A DNA stretch of 64,000 bases from Streptomyces seoulensis (GTDB taxonomy: Bacteria > Actinomycetota > Actinomycetes > Streptomycetales > Streptomycetaceae). Where the stretch lies: the NCBI GenBank assembly GCA_013364255.1, contig CP054936.1:1-64000 (forward strand), in the 5' to 3' direction. Position 1 is the first letter of the stretch, and each line of letters starts with the position of its first letter. The position numbers were made by a program, and so were the translations under genes. This document shows, piece after piece, positions 1-9,070 of this stretch. Below the pieces are notes generated by a model. It did not search any database. It saw only the letters and a list, made by a program, of their open reading frames with translations, and had not been told where the DNA came from.

Positions 1-43
1 GACGCCGGACGGGGATCGGGGCCGCAGGCCGTACAGACCCTGA

Positions 44-400
44 AGGCGCACGACCATTGCGCGCGTCACCGCCTCAACGCCAGCGCTGCCCGCAAGGACA
101 CCGCGGACGCCGACCCATCACCTCGCGCCCCCCTTCCCCGCCGACCCGGTCCCGGACGCCACCGCCCTGGAAGCCCTCGACGCGGCGTCATCCACGAGCG
201 CCGGCAAGAAGGCCGAGGCGAAGACCACGCACACAGGAGGCGAATCCACGCAGGCCGCGAACAGCGCCCTGGGCAACGACCGGATGGCCGCCCAGACGGA
301 CAAGAGCACCGGCGACGCACGCGCGCCCAGGAAGAAGACGAAGGACGCGTCCGAGCAAGGCCTCCCAGTGCGGACTGCCGGCCCGCGACGAGTAGGGTGA
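44..400 (+). pseudogene. unrecognised 3' coding fragment, Lys/Ala-rich tail
   Basis: A frame open from base 44 to a TGA at 398-400 has no clear start with a ribosome binding site. Its second half has Streptomyces-like third-position GC and encodes a hydrophilic Ala/Lys/Thr-rich tail ending in basic residues, like the disordered end of a larger protein. The first half looks non-coding or lies in another frame. It may be the broken 3' end of a gene that started left of the window. I do not recognise it, and it could be a chance open frame. Confidence 0.2.
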
Positions 401-429
401 TCGTTTGACATCGGACCGGGGAGGTCGGC

Positions 430-870
430 GTGGACTATGGCGACAAGCTCTTCTGGCTCTCGGTTGTGATCCAGCGCAAGTACGCGCAGATCTGCGCCGG
501 GTTCGACCTGACTCCCTCGCAGGCCACGCTGCTCTGCGCGGTCAGGGACGAGCCGCGGCGGATGGCTGACCTCGTCGCGTCATTGGGCATGACCAAGAAC
601 GCATTGAGCCAGCTGGTCGACCGCACCGCGCGGCGCGGGTTGGTCGGCCGGGCAAGCTCGGCGCAGGACCGACGGGTCGTCATGCTCAGTGCGACGCCCG
701 CGGGGAAGGTGCTCGGCGAGGCCGTATACGCCGAGGTCGCCCAACGCCTGCCCGAGATCGCGAGGAACCTCGACGCCGACGACCAGCGCGACTTCGAGCG
801 CGTGGCCGCCGCCATCGTGGACACCTCGGACCTCTCTTCGCCCACTTCGAACCCGCCCATCACACCGTGA
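430..870 (+). CDS. MarR-family transcriptional regulator
   Basis: This 146-residue protein has the length and layout of MarR repressors. An N-terminal dimerisation helix is followed by a winged helix at about residues 46-95, with a recognition helix around MTKNALSQLVDRTARRGLV and a wing containing the conserved DRR (SAQDRRVVMLS). MarR proteins are dimeric, ligand-responsive DNA-binding proteins. The GTG start at 430 is preceded by GGGGAGG at a proper distance. The gene points at the NmrA-like gene 84 bp downstream, and two palindromes in that gap are its likely operators, so it probably represses the reductase gene. The ligand is unknown. Confidence 0.85.
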   Translation: MDYGDKLFWLSVVIQRKYAQICAGFDLTPSQATLLCAVRDEPRRMADLVASLGMTKNALSQLVDRTARRGLVGRASSAQDRRVVMLSATPAGKVLGEAVYAEVAQRLPEIARNLDADDQRDFERVAAAIVDTSDLSSPTSNPPITP

Positions 871-890
871 GGTTCCGCTACACCCGCACC

Positions 891-935
891 TTGACGATGT
901 TCATGGCATGAACTAATTTCGTTCACGCCATGAAC
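891..935 (+). promoter_or_regulatory. sigma70-type promoter with two MarR-type palindromic operators
   Basis: A -35 TTGACG (891-896) and -10 TAATTT (914-919) are separated by exactly 17 bp. The spacer is filled by the perfect palindrome GTTCATGGCATGAAC (899-913). A near copy, GTTCACGCCATGAAC (921-935), lies just past the -10 with its centre 22 bp away, two helical turns. A dimeric MarR protein bound at either site would block RNA polymerase. The upstream MarR gene is the obvious candidate repressor (inference). Confidence 0.75.
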
Positions 936-953
936 TAGTGAGGGGTGGCAGCG

Positions 954-1844
954 ATGAGCACACAGACGGCCGGCACGATCGCGGTCTTCGGCGCGACGGG
1001 GCAACAGGGCGGGGCGGTGGTCGACGCACTGCTGGACCGCCAAGCGCGGGTGCGGGCCCTGGTCCGCGACCCGCGGTCCGACCGGGCTCGGGCGCTGGCC
1101 GCCCGCGGCGTCGAGTTGGCGGCCATCCGGACCGACGACCCGGCGTCGCTGGCCGCCGCGCTGGCGACGGTCGAAGCGCTCTCCTTCATGACCCCGGAGG
1201 CGAACAGCCTCGAACAGGTCGAGGCGGAGATCCGCATCGGTACCGCGCTCGTCGACGCGGCGGCCGAGGCGGGCGTCCCGCACGTCGTGTTCAACTCGGT
1301 CTCCGGAGCAGACCGGGAGTCGGGTGTGCCGCACCACGACTCGAAGCACTCGATCGAGAAGCACCTGAGGAGCTCCGGCCTGAGGGTCTCCATGGTTCGC
1401 GCGACCGCCTTCATGGAGAATTTCACGAGCGTGATGGCACCAAGCCTGGAGCACGGGGAGATCGTGCTGAGGCTGCCGCTGCCAGAGGACGCCGCCCTAA
1501 AGATGATCTCGGTCCATGACATCGGCCGGGTCACCGCCGCGCTCCTACTCGACACCGCCGAGGCGCCCGGCGTAGTCGTAGAGCTCGTCGGCGACGAGCT
1601 GACGGGCCCCCAGATCGCCGCCGCGTTCGGCGCGCGTGCCGGGCTCCCGGCACGGTACGAGGCCCTCGCGCTGAGCGTGCTCCCCAACGACCTCGACAAG
1701 ACGATGTTCCGCGAGTTCGCGAAGGCGGCGGAGAACCCTTCGGACCTCGCGACGGTGCGCCAGATCGAGCCGGCCACCCTGGACCTGGCCGAGTGGATCC
1801 GAGCTACCGGCTGGACCGCGCCCACGAACGCGGCTGGCTCCTGA
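954..1844 (+). CDS. NmrA-like NAD(P)-binding oxidoreductase
   Basis: This 296-residue protein begins with a Rossmann fold: the dinucleotide-binding motif GATGQQGG is at about residues 13-20, followed by the strand with VRALVRDP typical of NmrA/atypical short-chain dehydrogenases. Family members act as NAD(P) sensors or quinone/NADPH reductases. The Tyr-Lys pair of classical SDRs is not in its usual place, as expected for NmrA-like proteins. ATG at 954 is preferred because GAGGGG at 940-945 is spaced correctly; an in-frame GTG at 945 lacks a ribosome binding site. It lies under the MarR-type operator and probably responds to an electrophile or quinone (inference). Confidence 0.8.
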   Translation: MSTQTAGTIAVFGATGQQGGAVVDALLDRQARVRALVRDPRSDRARALAARGVELAAIRTDDPASLAAALATVEALSFMTPEANSLEQVEAEIRIGTALVDAAAEAGVPHVVFNSVSGADRESGVPHHDSKHSIEKHLRSSGLRVSMVRATAFMENFTSVMAPSLEHGEIVLRLPLPEDAALKMISVHDIGRVTAALLLDTAEAPGVVVELVGDELTGPQIAAAFGARAGLPARYEALALSVLPNDLDKTMFREFAKAAENPSDLATVRQIEPATLDLAEWIRATGWTAPTNAAGS

Positions 1845-1999
1845 GCCCCCGGCCACGACGAACGCCCCGCGACCATGCCCTCAGTCCCAGCGCTCCGGGC
1901 ACGGCAACGCATCCGCCAACGGCTGAAGCAGTCACGAAGCTCCCTGGGGCGTGGCGTGCCCGACGCCGGCGCACTGGTCGTCGAGAGGCCGCCGGTCGA

Positions 2000-2395
2000 C
2001 GGCGATGTGAAGATCCATGTCCAGGAGTCCCCTGGGCCATCAACAGTGGCCTCCGACCAGCCGACCAGCCGGCGGTGAAGTCCGCCGCCCAGCAGCGGTT
2101 GGGGGCGGCGGCGACGGAGTCGTGGTCGAGACGGCCACGAGCTCGCCCGACCTGCCAGCCGGGAAGCGTGGTGATCACACGCTTGCCGCAGACCGCCCCC
2201 TGGACGCCCATCTCACGCACCAGGCGTTCGACGGTGCACCGGGCCACGACACGTCCCTGCCGGTTCAGCCCACGCCACACCTTTCTCGCCTGGTAGAAGG
2301 GACGATCTTGCAGCCGTACTCGGTGAGCGTCCTGCAGATCGGCTCGACACCGCCGAAGCGGTCCCGGTGCGCGCGCTGTTAGTGCACACCCCGGC
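2000..2395 (-). pseudogene. IS3-family transposase (orfB) relic
   Basis: On the minus strand, fragments in two frames match IS3-family OrfB: a start resembling RFGGVEPICRTLTEYGCKI, a jump of roughly 60 residues, then ARKVWRGLNRQG, VARCTVERLVREMGVQG and APNRCWAADFT. The catalytic domain after WAADFT is unreadable and no terminal repeats remain. It is a dead internally deleted copy. It fills most of the gap between the NmrA-like gene and the threonine aldolase gene; nothing else is recognisable in 1845-2456. Confidence 0.75.
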
Positions 2396-2456
2396 AGGCC
2401 GGGTGCGTGTGACGCAGTTCGGCGACACGGCGCGCGTGACCGTCGGTGGCTACGGC

Positions 2457-3548
2457 TCAGACCCGCCTGATCGCCGCCTCGGCAGCGGTGGCGAAGTCGT
2501 CGACGTCCTCCTCCGTGGTGTCGTAGGAGCACATCAGCCGTACCTCGCCGCGGCTTTCGTCATTGAGGTAGAGCGTGTAGCGGTCCGCAAGACGGGCGCG
2601 GGTCGCCTGAGGCAGTGTCGCGAACACCGCGTTGGACTCGACCGGACGGCTGACCGCCACTCCCTCCATACGGGACAGGTGGATGCCCAGCCGTGTGGCC
2701 ATGGCGTTCGCGTGCCGCGCGTTCCGCTCCCACAGGTCCCCGTCGAGGAGCGCCTCGAATTGGACGGAGAGGAAACGCATTTTGGAGGCGAGCTGCGCGG
2801 AGCGTTTGCGCAGATACGGCATGCCCGACACCCGGGACGGGTCCAGAGCCACCACGCATTCCCCGAACATCAGGCCGTTCTTCGTGCCGCCGAAGGACAG
2901 GATGTCGACCCCCGCGTCCGTCGTGCAGGCGGACAGGGGGACTCCCAGGGACACCGCCGCGTTCGCGAGGCGCGCGCCGTCCATGTGCACGGCAAGGCCA
3001 TGGGCGTGCGCTCGGGCGGTCAGGTCACGGATCTCCGCGGGGGTGTAGCAGGTACCCAGTTCCGTGGCCTGGGCCAGGGAAAGGGTCCGGGGCGGGGCGG
3101 AGTGCACGTCGTTCGCCTCCGCCACCGCCCCGTCGATCATTTCCGGGCTCAGTTTGCCGTCCACGGCGGGCAGGCCGAGCAGCTTCAGGCCCGCCATGTG
3201 CTCCGGACCGCCCCCCTCGTCCTCGTTCAGGTGGGCCTGCCCGGCACAGATCACCGCTCCCCAGCGGCTGGTGACGGCCTGCAGCGCGATGATGTTGGCT
3301 CCGGTTCCGTTGAACACGGCGAACACCTGCGCGTCGGACCCGAAGTGACGGCGGAAGGTGTCCTCCAGGTGAGCCGTGTAGCGGTCCATGCCGTAGGCCT
3401 GCTGATGACCGCCGTTGGCCAGGTGGAGCGCGGAGAGGATCTCCGGGTGGGCACCTGAGCAGTTGTCGCTGGTGAGATCCCGCCGTCCGGGGTCGTGGCG
3501 CCGGACGGCGGCGCCGACGGGCGGCGCGGGCGGCACCGGACGCGTCAC
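2457..3548 (-). CDS. low-specificity threonine aldolase / beta-eliminating lyase family
   Basis: This 363-residue PLP enzyme has the fold-type I threonine aldolase layout: LTSDNCSGAHP near residues 25-35, the glycine-rich NGTGAN around 80, HMDGARLANA at 188-197 and the PLP lysine K223 in SFGGTKNG. Threonine aldolases cleave beta-hydroxy amino acids to glycine and an aldehyde, or run in reverse to build them. The start is a GTG with no strong ribosome binding site; it follows the upstream stop by 42 bp, so it is probably translated from the operon mRNA. As last gene of the leftward operon it may make or cleave a beta-hydroxy-alpha-amino acid (inference). Length is normal for the family. Confidence 0.85.
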   Translation of the reverse strand: MTRPVPPAPPVGAAVRRHDPGRRDLTSDNCSGAHPEILSALHLANGGHQQAYGMDRYTAHLEDTFRRHFGSDAQVFAVFNGTGANIIALQAVTSRWGAVICAGQAHLNEDEGGGPEHMAGLKLLGLPAVDGKLSPEMIDGAVAEANDVHSAPPRTLSLAQATELGTCYTPAEIRDLTARAHAHGLAVHMDGARLANAAVSLGVPLSACTTDAGVDILSFGGTKNGLMFGECVVALDPSRVSGMPYLRKRSAQLASKMRFLSVQFEALLDGDLWERNARHANAMATRLGIHLSRMEGVAVSRPVESNAVFATLPQATRARLADRYTLYLNDESRGEVRLMCSYDTTEEDVDDFATAAEAAIRRV

Positions 3549-3590
3549 GGGGGACGTCGGAGGCCGTACCCGCGGCGGTGCCCCCTCCCT

Positions 3591-5534
3591 TCAACCCCCG
3601 GCGACGTAGGACCAGTACGGTTCGACGAGCACCCCCAGCTGCCGGGCGGTGTGGAGGACGCGGTCCGGTTCCTCTCCCCGGTCTAGGCCGTACTCGAGTA
3701 CCCGGACAGTTCCCTCGGCGACCTCGGGCGGCGGCCGTTCGCCCCAGCTCTCCATGTAGGTGAGGACGGGACGGGGGACGTCCGGCAGCTGGCGTGCGGC
3801 GGAGACGAGGCCGGAGAAGAGGGTGCACCAGGTGGAGAGGTCCGTGTGGAGGTAGAGGGCGGCTTCGGCGGGGCCTGCCTGGGTGCCCATCCAGGTGAGG
3901 TCGCGCACGACCCGGAAGAGACCCTGGTCGACCGGTACGGGCGGGATGTCGCCACCGGCGAGGCCGACGGACGAGGCGGCGTCGCGCAGCAGCCCGCGAG
4001 CGGTGGCGATGGTGTGCAGGGCGAAGGAGAACAGGGTGGCCGGGATCTCGTGGCGGTGCCGGCACACCAGCAGCGCGTACGTGGAGAGCTCGGCTTCCTG
4101 GCACTGGTACTCGGCGAGCACGATGCGCTTGAAGTGATCGGTGTCGATCTCCCCGGTCCGGGCGAGTTCGACGAGCCGGTTCCCGCTGACGAACCGTTCA
4201 ACGTCCGGCTTCATCGCTTCGATGAGTTGTTCGGCCTTCATGGGATCTCCCGTGTTCGATCGGTGGGGTGAGGGGCGGGGCGCCGCCGGGCGCGGAACCA
4301 CCGGGACGGCGCCGGACGGTCCGGTGACCATCCGGCCCCGCTGGAAGACGTACCGGCTGCGGCCGGTGGCGGTGATGTCCTGGAACGGGTCGCCTTCGAG
4401 AGCTACGAGGTCGGCCGTGGCGCCGGGGGTGATCGTGCCCAGGTCGGGGCGGTCGAGAAGGTCCGCGGCGACGCAGGTGGCCGCCCTGAGGGCACGCAGG
4501 GCGGTGTATCCGTGGGCGAGCATGGTGGGGAACTCGCGCCAGTTCTCCGCGTGGGGGAACATCCCGGCGTCGGTGCCGAAGGCCGTCTTCACGTTCGTCC
4601 GGGCGGGACGCATCAGTCCTTCGCGCAGTGCCTCGGCGTGTGCCCGGTAGTTGGTGCGGACGGTCGCCGTGGAGCCGTCCCAGAAGTCGTCGTCGTCCAG
4701 CCGGTCGAGGAAGTACGTCTGGGTGTACTGGGTCGGCACCAGGAACACACCGGCCTCCTCCATGGCCCGGTAGGTCGGCGCGGTGGCGAAGCAGCCGTGT
4801 TCCACACTGCGCACTCCGGCCTCGACGGCGCGCCGGATCGCACGGTCGGTGAAGAGGTGCGCCGCGCAGGGAAGTCCCAGATCGTCGGCGGTGGAGACGA
4901 TGGCGTGCATCTCCGTGCTCGAGTACGCGGTGCTGGTGGGGCTGTCCACGGGTGAGGAGAATCCGCCACCGCCCGCGAACTTGATCCAGTCTGCGCCGGC
5001 CCGGGACTGCTCGCGCACCGCGCGGCGCAGCCCTTCGACGCCCTCGGCCAGCGTGCCGATCCGGTGCCCGTACCGCAGAGCGAGGTCGGGCTGTTTGTCC
5101 CCGTGGCCTCCGGGGGGCGACAGGATGTTGGGCGCCGCCAGAATGCGAGGTCCCTCGACGAGGCCGTCCTCGACCGCTTGGCGCAGGGACACGTTCAAGG
5201 GCAGGTGGGCGCTGCCCAGGTCCCGCACGGTGGTGAAGCCGCGGTGCAGCAGCGCGCGCAGGACGGGCACCGCTGTAAGGGTCTGGTAGGCGGCGGGCGC
5301 CGTCTCTGCGGCTTCGTCCAGGAGGTGGACGTGGCAGTCGATCAACCCGGGCAGGAGGGTACAGCCGGGCATCTCGACGACGTCCGTCTCCGGGCCGGCC
5401 GGGAGGTCGTGTCCGATCTCGGCGATCCGGCCGTCGCGCACGAGGACGGACAGGCCGTCCACCGGTGTGTCCGCGACCGCGTCCCACACGCGGTCGGGCC
5501 GCAGCAGCAGGTCTCTGACGAGGGGTGCGTGCAT
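3591..5534 (-). CDS. metal-dependent amidohydrolase fused in frame to a TenA/heme-oxygenase-like protein
   Basis: A single 647-codon frame encodes two proteins. Residues 1-431 form an imidazolonepropionase-type amidohydrolase with the full binuclear metal set: H68 and H70 (HVH), K185, H226, H246 and D322. Residues 432-647 start with a Met and form a small helical protein that aligns without gaps over its first 80 residues with the product of 9071-9724 (shared E44, E49, H64, E65, H76). No stop codon separates them; a linker of about 30 Pro/Arg-rich residues does. GGAGG precedes the ATG at 5534. The amidohydrolase could open an amide or ring made by the neighbouring flavoenzyme (inference). Confidence 0.75.
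   Translation of the reverse strand: MHAPLVRDLLLRPDRVWDAVADTPVDGLSVLVRDGRIAEIGHDLPAGPETDVVEMPGCTLLPGLIDCHVHLLDEAAETAPAAYQTLTAVPVLRALLHRGFTTVRDLGSAHLPLNVSLRQAVEDGLVEGPRILAAPNILSPPGGHGDKQPDLALRYGHRIGTLAEGVEGLRRAVREQSRAGADWIKFAGGGGFSSPVDSPTSTAYSSTEMHAIVSTADDLGLPCAAHLFTDRAIRRAVEAGVRSVEHGCFATAPTYRAMEEAGVFLVPTQYTQTYFLDRLDDDDFWDGSTATVRTNYRAHAEALREGLMRPARTNVKTAFGTDAGMFPHAENWREFPTMLAHGYTALRALRAATCVAADLLDRPDLGTITPGATADLVALEGDPFQDITATGRSRYVFQRGRMVTGPSGAVPVVPRPAAPRPSPHRSNTGDPMKAEQLIEAMKPDVERFVSGNRLVELARTGEIDTDHFKRIVLAEYQCQEAELSTYALLVCRHRHEIPATLFSFALHTIATARGLLRDAASSVGLAGGDIPPVPVDQGLFRVVRDLTWMGTQAGPAEAALYLHTDLSTWCTLFSGLVSAARQLPDVPRPVLTYMESWGERPPPEVAEGTVRVLEYGLDRGEEPDRVLHTARQLGVLVEPYWSYVAGG
4239..4251 (-). 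promoter_or_regulatory. internal ribosome binding site and ATG for the downstream half of the fusion
   Basis: On the minus strand GGGAGATCCCATG places a good Shine-Dalgarno GGGAG six bases before an in-frame ATG at 4241. Translation from here would give a free 216-residue protein equal in length to its paralogue (217 residues). The fused and the free form may both be made, or the amidohydrolase stop codon was lost. Confidence 0.5.
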
Positions 5535-5632
5535 GGATACCTCCGGGACGGCGGTGCGGGGGCGGGTCGAGCGGGCGGGGACCGGACCGGCCGCTGTAGG
5601 CAGGGCGCCTCAGGGGCCTGCGATGTCCTTGG

Positions 5633-7369
5633 TCAGGAAACGGAGAGCGGTGTGTACCGGGGGTCGTCCCACAGGTCGCCGGGTCCGGGGTTGCCCGGTT
5701 CCGGCCGGGCGCCGAGTTGCCGCAGGACACCCCAGGCGGCGTTCAGGCCGGAGGCGAGCGCGTGGTCGAGCCAGCCCGGGGACCACGAGGTGTCGTCACC
5801 GGCCAGGAAGAGGGCGTTCGGCGGTTCTCCCGGTACGGCCGCCGTGCCGTTGAAGTCCTTCATGAAGTGGGCGAACAGATCACGTTGGTAGGGGTGGTCG
5901 CCCGGACACGAGAAGCGGCTCAGACCGCGGAAGTTCCGTTCGTCCTCCCACGACACCGTCACCGTCGCCGTCGTGTCGGCGTGGGCGCGCAGCTCGCCCG
6001 CCACCTCGGGGTGGATGGCGGCGAGATCACGGACGAAGAGGGCGAGACGTTCCTCCGGGGCGGAGGGCGCCACCTTCATGGCATCCTGCGCCCAGGTGAA
6101 GCTGAGGTCCACCACACCGCGCCGGCCCCCGGGTCCGCGCGGTGGGCCGTAGTCCACGGTGTAGGCGGCCCTCGGCAGCCGGTCGGTGAGGGTGACCCCG
6201 TCCATGGACGTCCCCTCCCAGAAGGGGCTGCCCACCACGAGCGCGGTCTTGGAGGACTGCCAGTAGTGCAGCCGGCGGATGGCCCGCCACAGGCGCGGGC
6301 CGAGCGCTGGGACGTGAGCGGCGGTGGAACGCACCTCCACACCGGTCTCCAGCAGACGTAACTGGGGGGTGAACACGGCGGCCACGTACCGTTCGCTGCG
6401 CCCGTCCTCGCTGTGCACCACGACCCCGCGAGCGGCGTCCGGTTCGACGTCGATGGCGCGCACCGCGGGGCGCAACGCACCCTCGTTGGCGGCCTCCAGA
6501 CTGTGGGTACGCCCGTCGGGGCCGGTGGTGCGGTGTGCCCAGAAGCCCTCGGCCAGGCGGCTGACGCCGTCCGGCGCGTACAGCAGTCCGCTTCCTTCGG
6601 TGCACAACAGCAGGCGCAGGATCTCGATCACGCTGAGCTCGAAGAAGGCGTCCCAGACCGCGGGTCCTATCCCGGCGGTGCCCAGCAACCGTGCCTGGTC
6701 GTGGCTGAGGCCCGCGCCTTCCGGGTCGCGCAGGAACCGGTAGAAGGACCACATCTCGAACCTGGTCAGCACCGTGCGCCAGCGGCGGCGCACCGCGCTG
6801 AGGTCACGGGCGGCGACGTCCCGCTGGATCTGGAGGAAGCCGATGCGGGCAAGCGCCCGCTGCCAGCGTGTGTGCGCCTCGCGGAACTCCTCGTGGAGGT
6901 CGTACAGGTCCTCCAGGCTCCTCGCCGGGTACTGCCGGCCGTCGACGTCGAGCACGGTCAACGGCGTGGGAGGCGCGTAGTTGTCACGGAAGGGCTCCAG
7001 CCGCACGCCGAACGCGTGACCGTACTGGCGCAGCAACCGTGCCGATTCGGGGAACCGCAGGCAGCCCAGTTCCACGACGGCGCTGTCCGCCTCGTCGAGT
7101 CGCCGGCTGTACATGCGGCCGCCCAGACGCCGGCCCCCCGGCCCGTCCTGGCTCCGTTCGGCCTCGTACACGACGGGTCGGCAGCCGGCTCGCAGCAGCT
7201 CGTAGGCGGCCGCCAGTCCGCTGCCGCCCGCTCCGATCACGGCGACGCGCGCGCCCGCGGTCCTCTCGGGCAGCCGTCCCATGCGCCGGCCGTCACCGAC
7301 GTGCGCGGCGTAGTCGAAGGGGAAGTCGACCTGCAAGTCGCTTGCGGGCGGGGGTGTGCCAGGGCTCAT
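5633..7369 (-). CDS. flavin amine oxidase, tryptophan 2-monooxygenase-like
   Basis: This 578-residue FAD enzyme has the ADP-binding motif VAVIGAGGSGLAAAYELLRAG at about residues 42-62, preceded by a 40-residue extension with an FDY segment typical of the tryptophan/lysine/phenylalanine 2-monooxygenase subgroup. The C-terminal FAD-contact region reads NALFLAGDDTSWSPGWLDHALASG. That subgroup converts an L-amino acid to the amide one carbon shorter; simple L-amino acid oxidases have the same fold, so the product is not certain. The start ATG overlaps the stop of the upstream ligase gene (ATGA), implying translational coupling. An amide product would fit the amidohydrolase next in the operon (inference). 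Confidence 0.75.
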   Translation of the reverse strand: MSPGTPPPASDLQVDFPFDYAAHVGDGRRMGRLPERTAGARVAVIGAGGSGLAAAYELLRAGCRPVVYEAERSQDGPGGRRLGGRMYSRRLDEADSAVVELGCLRFPESARLLRQYGHAFGVRLEPFRDNYAPPTPLTVLDVDGRQYPARSLEDLYDLHEEFREAHTRWQRALARIGFLQIQRDVAARDLSAVRRRWRTVLTRFEMWSFYRFLRDPEGAGLSHDQARLLGTAGIGPAVWDAFFELSVIEILRLLLCTEGSGLLYAPDGVSRLAEGFWAHRTTGPDGRTHSLEAANEGALRPAVRAIDVEPDAARGVVVHSEDGRSERYVAAVFTPQLRLLETGVEVRSTAAHVPALGPRLWRAIRRLHYWQSSKTALVVGSPFWEGTSMDGVTLTDRLPRAAYTVDYGPPRGPGGRRGVVDLSFTWAQDAMKVAPSAPEERLALFVRDLAAIHPEVAGELRAHADTTATVTVSWEDERNFRGLSRFSCPGDHPYQRDLFAHFMKDFNGTAAVPGEPPNALFLAGDDTSWSPGWLDHALASGLNAAWGVLRQLGARPEPGNPGPGDLWDDPRYTPLSVS

Positions 7370-9018
7370 CGCTGACTCCGTCGGGGCAGGGTGGGAAGGT
7401 TCCAGGTGTGCACGGGGCGGGCTCCCTCGGCAAGCCGGGCGTAGCGCACCGTCAGCTCCTCGAGGAGCGGGTCGGGCAGGCCGGAGCCCGCGACGCGTGC
7501 GCCCCCGTCACCGGTCCGCCCGGCCTCACCGGCCGTCCGTATCGCGGTGGCGCCTTCCGGTGCGGGCGGGATCACATCTCGTTCCGGTGCCGTGGCGGTG
7601 AGGCCGGTCGTGTCCCGGCCCGCGTTCGGGGCGCGCTTCTCCCGTCGGCTGAGTGCCTCCAGTGTCCGCTGCTGCCACCACGCCCCGGTACGGCCCGAGG
7701 TCGCCCGGCGGTGCAGCAGGTCCAGCACGGCATCCGCCTCGGCGGCGTCCACCCCGGCGGTGACCAGTCCTTCCCGTGCCTGCGGCAGCAGCGCTTCCAC
7801 CAGGGCGCCCGCCTCGTGTCGCCGGGGCGCGGAGCCGGGTGAGGGCCACCACAGGCTCGCCCGCAGGCCGTCACGCGCGGCCCGGTAGAAGTTCTCCCTG
7901 GCGTGGGTGAAGGGAAGCTCCCCGGCCACATCGCGGCCCTCGGCGGCCAGGGAGAGGGTGAGACCGACCAGGAACGCCGTGTTCGCCGCCATGTCGAGCG
8001 GGGTCGGCCCGGACGGGAGTGCCCTGAACTCGATCCGCAAGTGCCCGAGCGGGTCGTACACCGGCCGGTTCCACGGCCACACGGTGCTCATGTGCAGGCG
8101 CAGTTCCTCCAGCGAGGGGCAGCCGTCCGGCGAGACGTCGTCCTCGGCCGGGAGAGCCGCCGGAAGCAGGACGTCGTAGCCGCGCACGGCTTCCTCGAAC
8201 GCCGCGAGCGGACCACCTCGCAGCCAGGTGTGCCCGAAACCGACCCGCGGGCGCGAAGTCCCGCGGCAGCTCGCGCCACGCTCCCCGAAGCCCTGTTCGT
8301 ACACCGCGATGCGGGCTTCCTGCCAGCCGCGCCGGCCCAGCGGGAAGGGCGAGTTGCCCGCGGCGGCCAACGCCGGTCCGGTGGCGAGCTGGGCGGCGTT
8401 GTACGTGGGGCAGAAGAGGTCAGGGGCCACGGTCAGGTGCACCTGCCAGGAACAGGCCGCGCCCTGGATCGCCACGGACTCGGCCCGCAGCAGTCCCTGC
8501 TCGCCGTCCCCCACGCACAGCGGGAACGGCGCGGGACGCCGCCGGGCCCAGGCGCGTTCCAGCGCGTGGTAGCGCGGCAGGTCGGTCAGCGCCCGTGCCG
8601 TCAGGTCGGCCGGTGTCAGCGTGGGCAGCGTCCCGATCGGTACCGCCCGGGCGCCGTGGCGCGGCAGCGACCAGGCGGTGATCCGCGCCAGCGCCCGGGA
8701 TGCCTGAGCGGCCAGCTCCGTGAACGGACGCCCCCGCAGGGGGACCGGCTCCAGGTTGGCCTCGAGGTTGAAACGGGCCACTTCCAGGGCGAGACCGTCG
8801 TCACCCAGTCCCTCGCGAACGGCCGCGTTCACCGGGACGGGACGGCCGTCCGGCCCGGCCAGCGACAGCTCCAGTTCCGCGCCCAACGTGCTCGGCACCT
8901 GCCCGAACCCGGGCCGGGCCACCAGCTTCTCCAGCGCGGTGAGGCAGTCCGCCAGGCGGACGCGGAACCGTGCGTACTCCTCTTCCGTGAATGCCACTCG
9001 TCCGACCTCGCGGCCCAT
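7366..9018 (-). CDS. glutamate-cysteine ligase-like (GCS2 family) carboxylate-amine ligase
   Basis: This 550-residue protein has GCS2-type features: LGAELELSL near residue 45 (first metal-binding acidic strand), FNLEANLEP, a central SWQVHLTVAPD strand, a GNSPFPLGRRGWQEAR segment and HLRIEFRALPSGPT. The family uses ATP to join glutamate or a similar carboxylate to an amine; EgtA and YbdK are relatives. ATG at 9018 is preferred because GAGGA sits seven bases upstream; a GTG at 9024 is too close. The region after residue 430 is Ala/Arg-rich. In a biosynthetic operon such an enzyme may add or use a gamma-glutamyl group (inference). The real substrate is unknown. Confidence 0.65.
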   Translation of the reverse strand: MGREVGRVAFTEEEYARFRVRLADCLTALEKLVARPGFGQVPSTLGAELELSLAGPDGRPVPVNAAVREGLGDDGLALEVARFNLEANLEPVPLRGRPFTELAAQASRALARITAWSLPRHGARAVPIGTLPTLTPADLTARALTDLPRYHALERAWARRRPAPFPLCVGDGEQGLLRAESVAIQGAACSWQVHLTVAPDLFCPTYNAAQLATGPALAAAGNSPFPLGRRGWQEARIAVYEQGFGERGASCRGTSRPRVGFGHTWLRGGPLAAFEEAVRGYDVLLPAALPAEDDVSPDGCPSLEELRLHMSTVWPWNRPVYDPLGHLRIEFRALPSGPTPLDMAANTAFLVGLTLSLAAEGRDVAGELPFTHARENFYRAARDGLRASLWWPSPGSAPRRHEAGALVEALLPQAREGLVTAGVDAAEADAVLDLLHRRATSGRTGAWWQQRTLEALSRREKRAPNAGRDTTGLTATAPERDVIPPAPEGATAIRTAGEAGRTGDGGARVAGSGLPDPLLEELTVRYARLAEGARPVHTWNLPTLPRRSQR

Positions 9019-9070
9019 GTCCACTTCCTCACCTACGTGACCTCGCCCGACGTGCTCGTTCCCGAGGCCC

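Noticed and set aside
57..411. Arg-rich open frames on both strands at the left edge
   Set aside because: They overlap each other and have shadow-like composition without start signals; only the frame ending at 400 has protein-like codon use, and that weakly.
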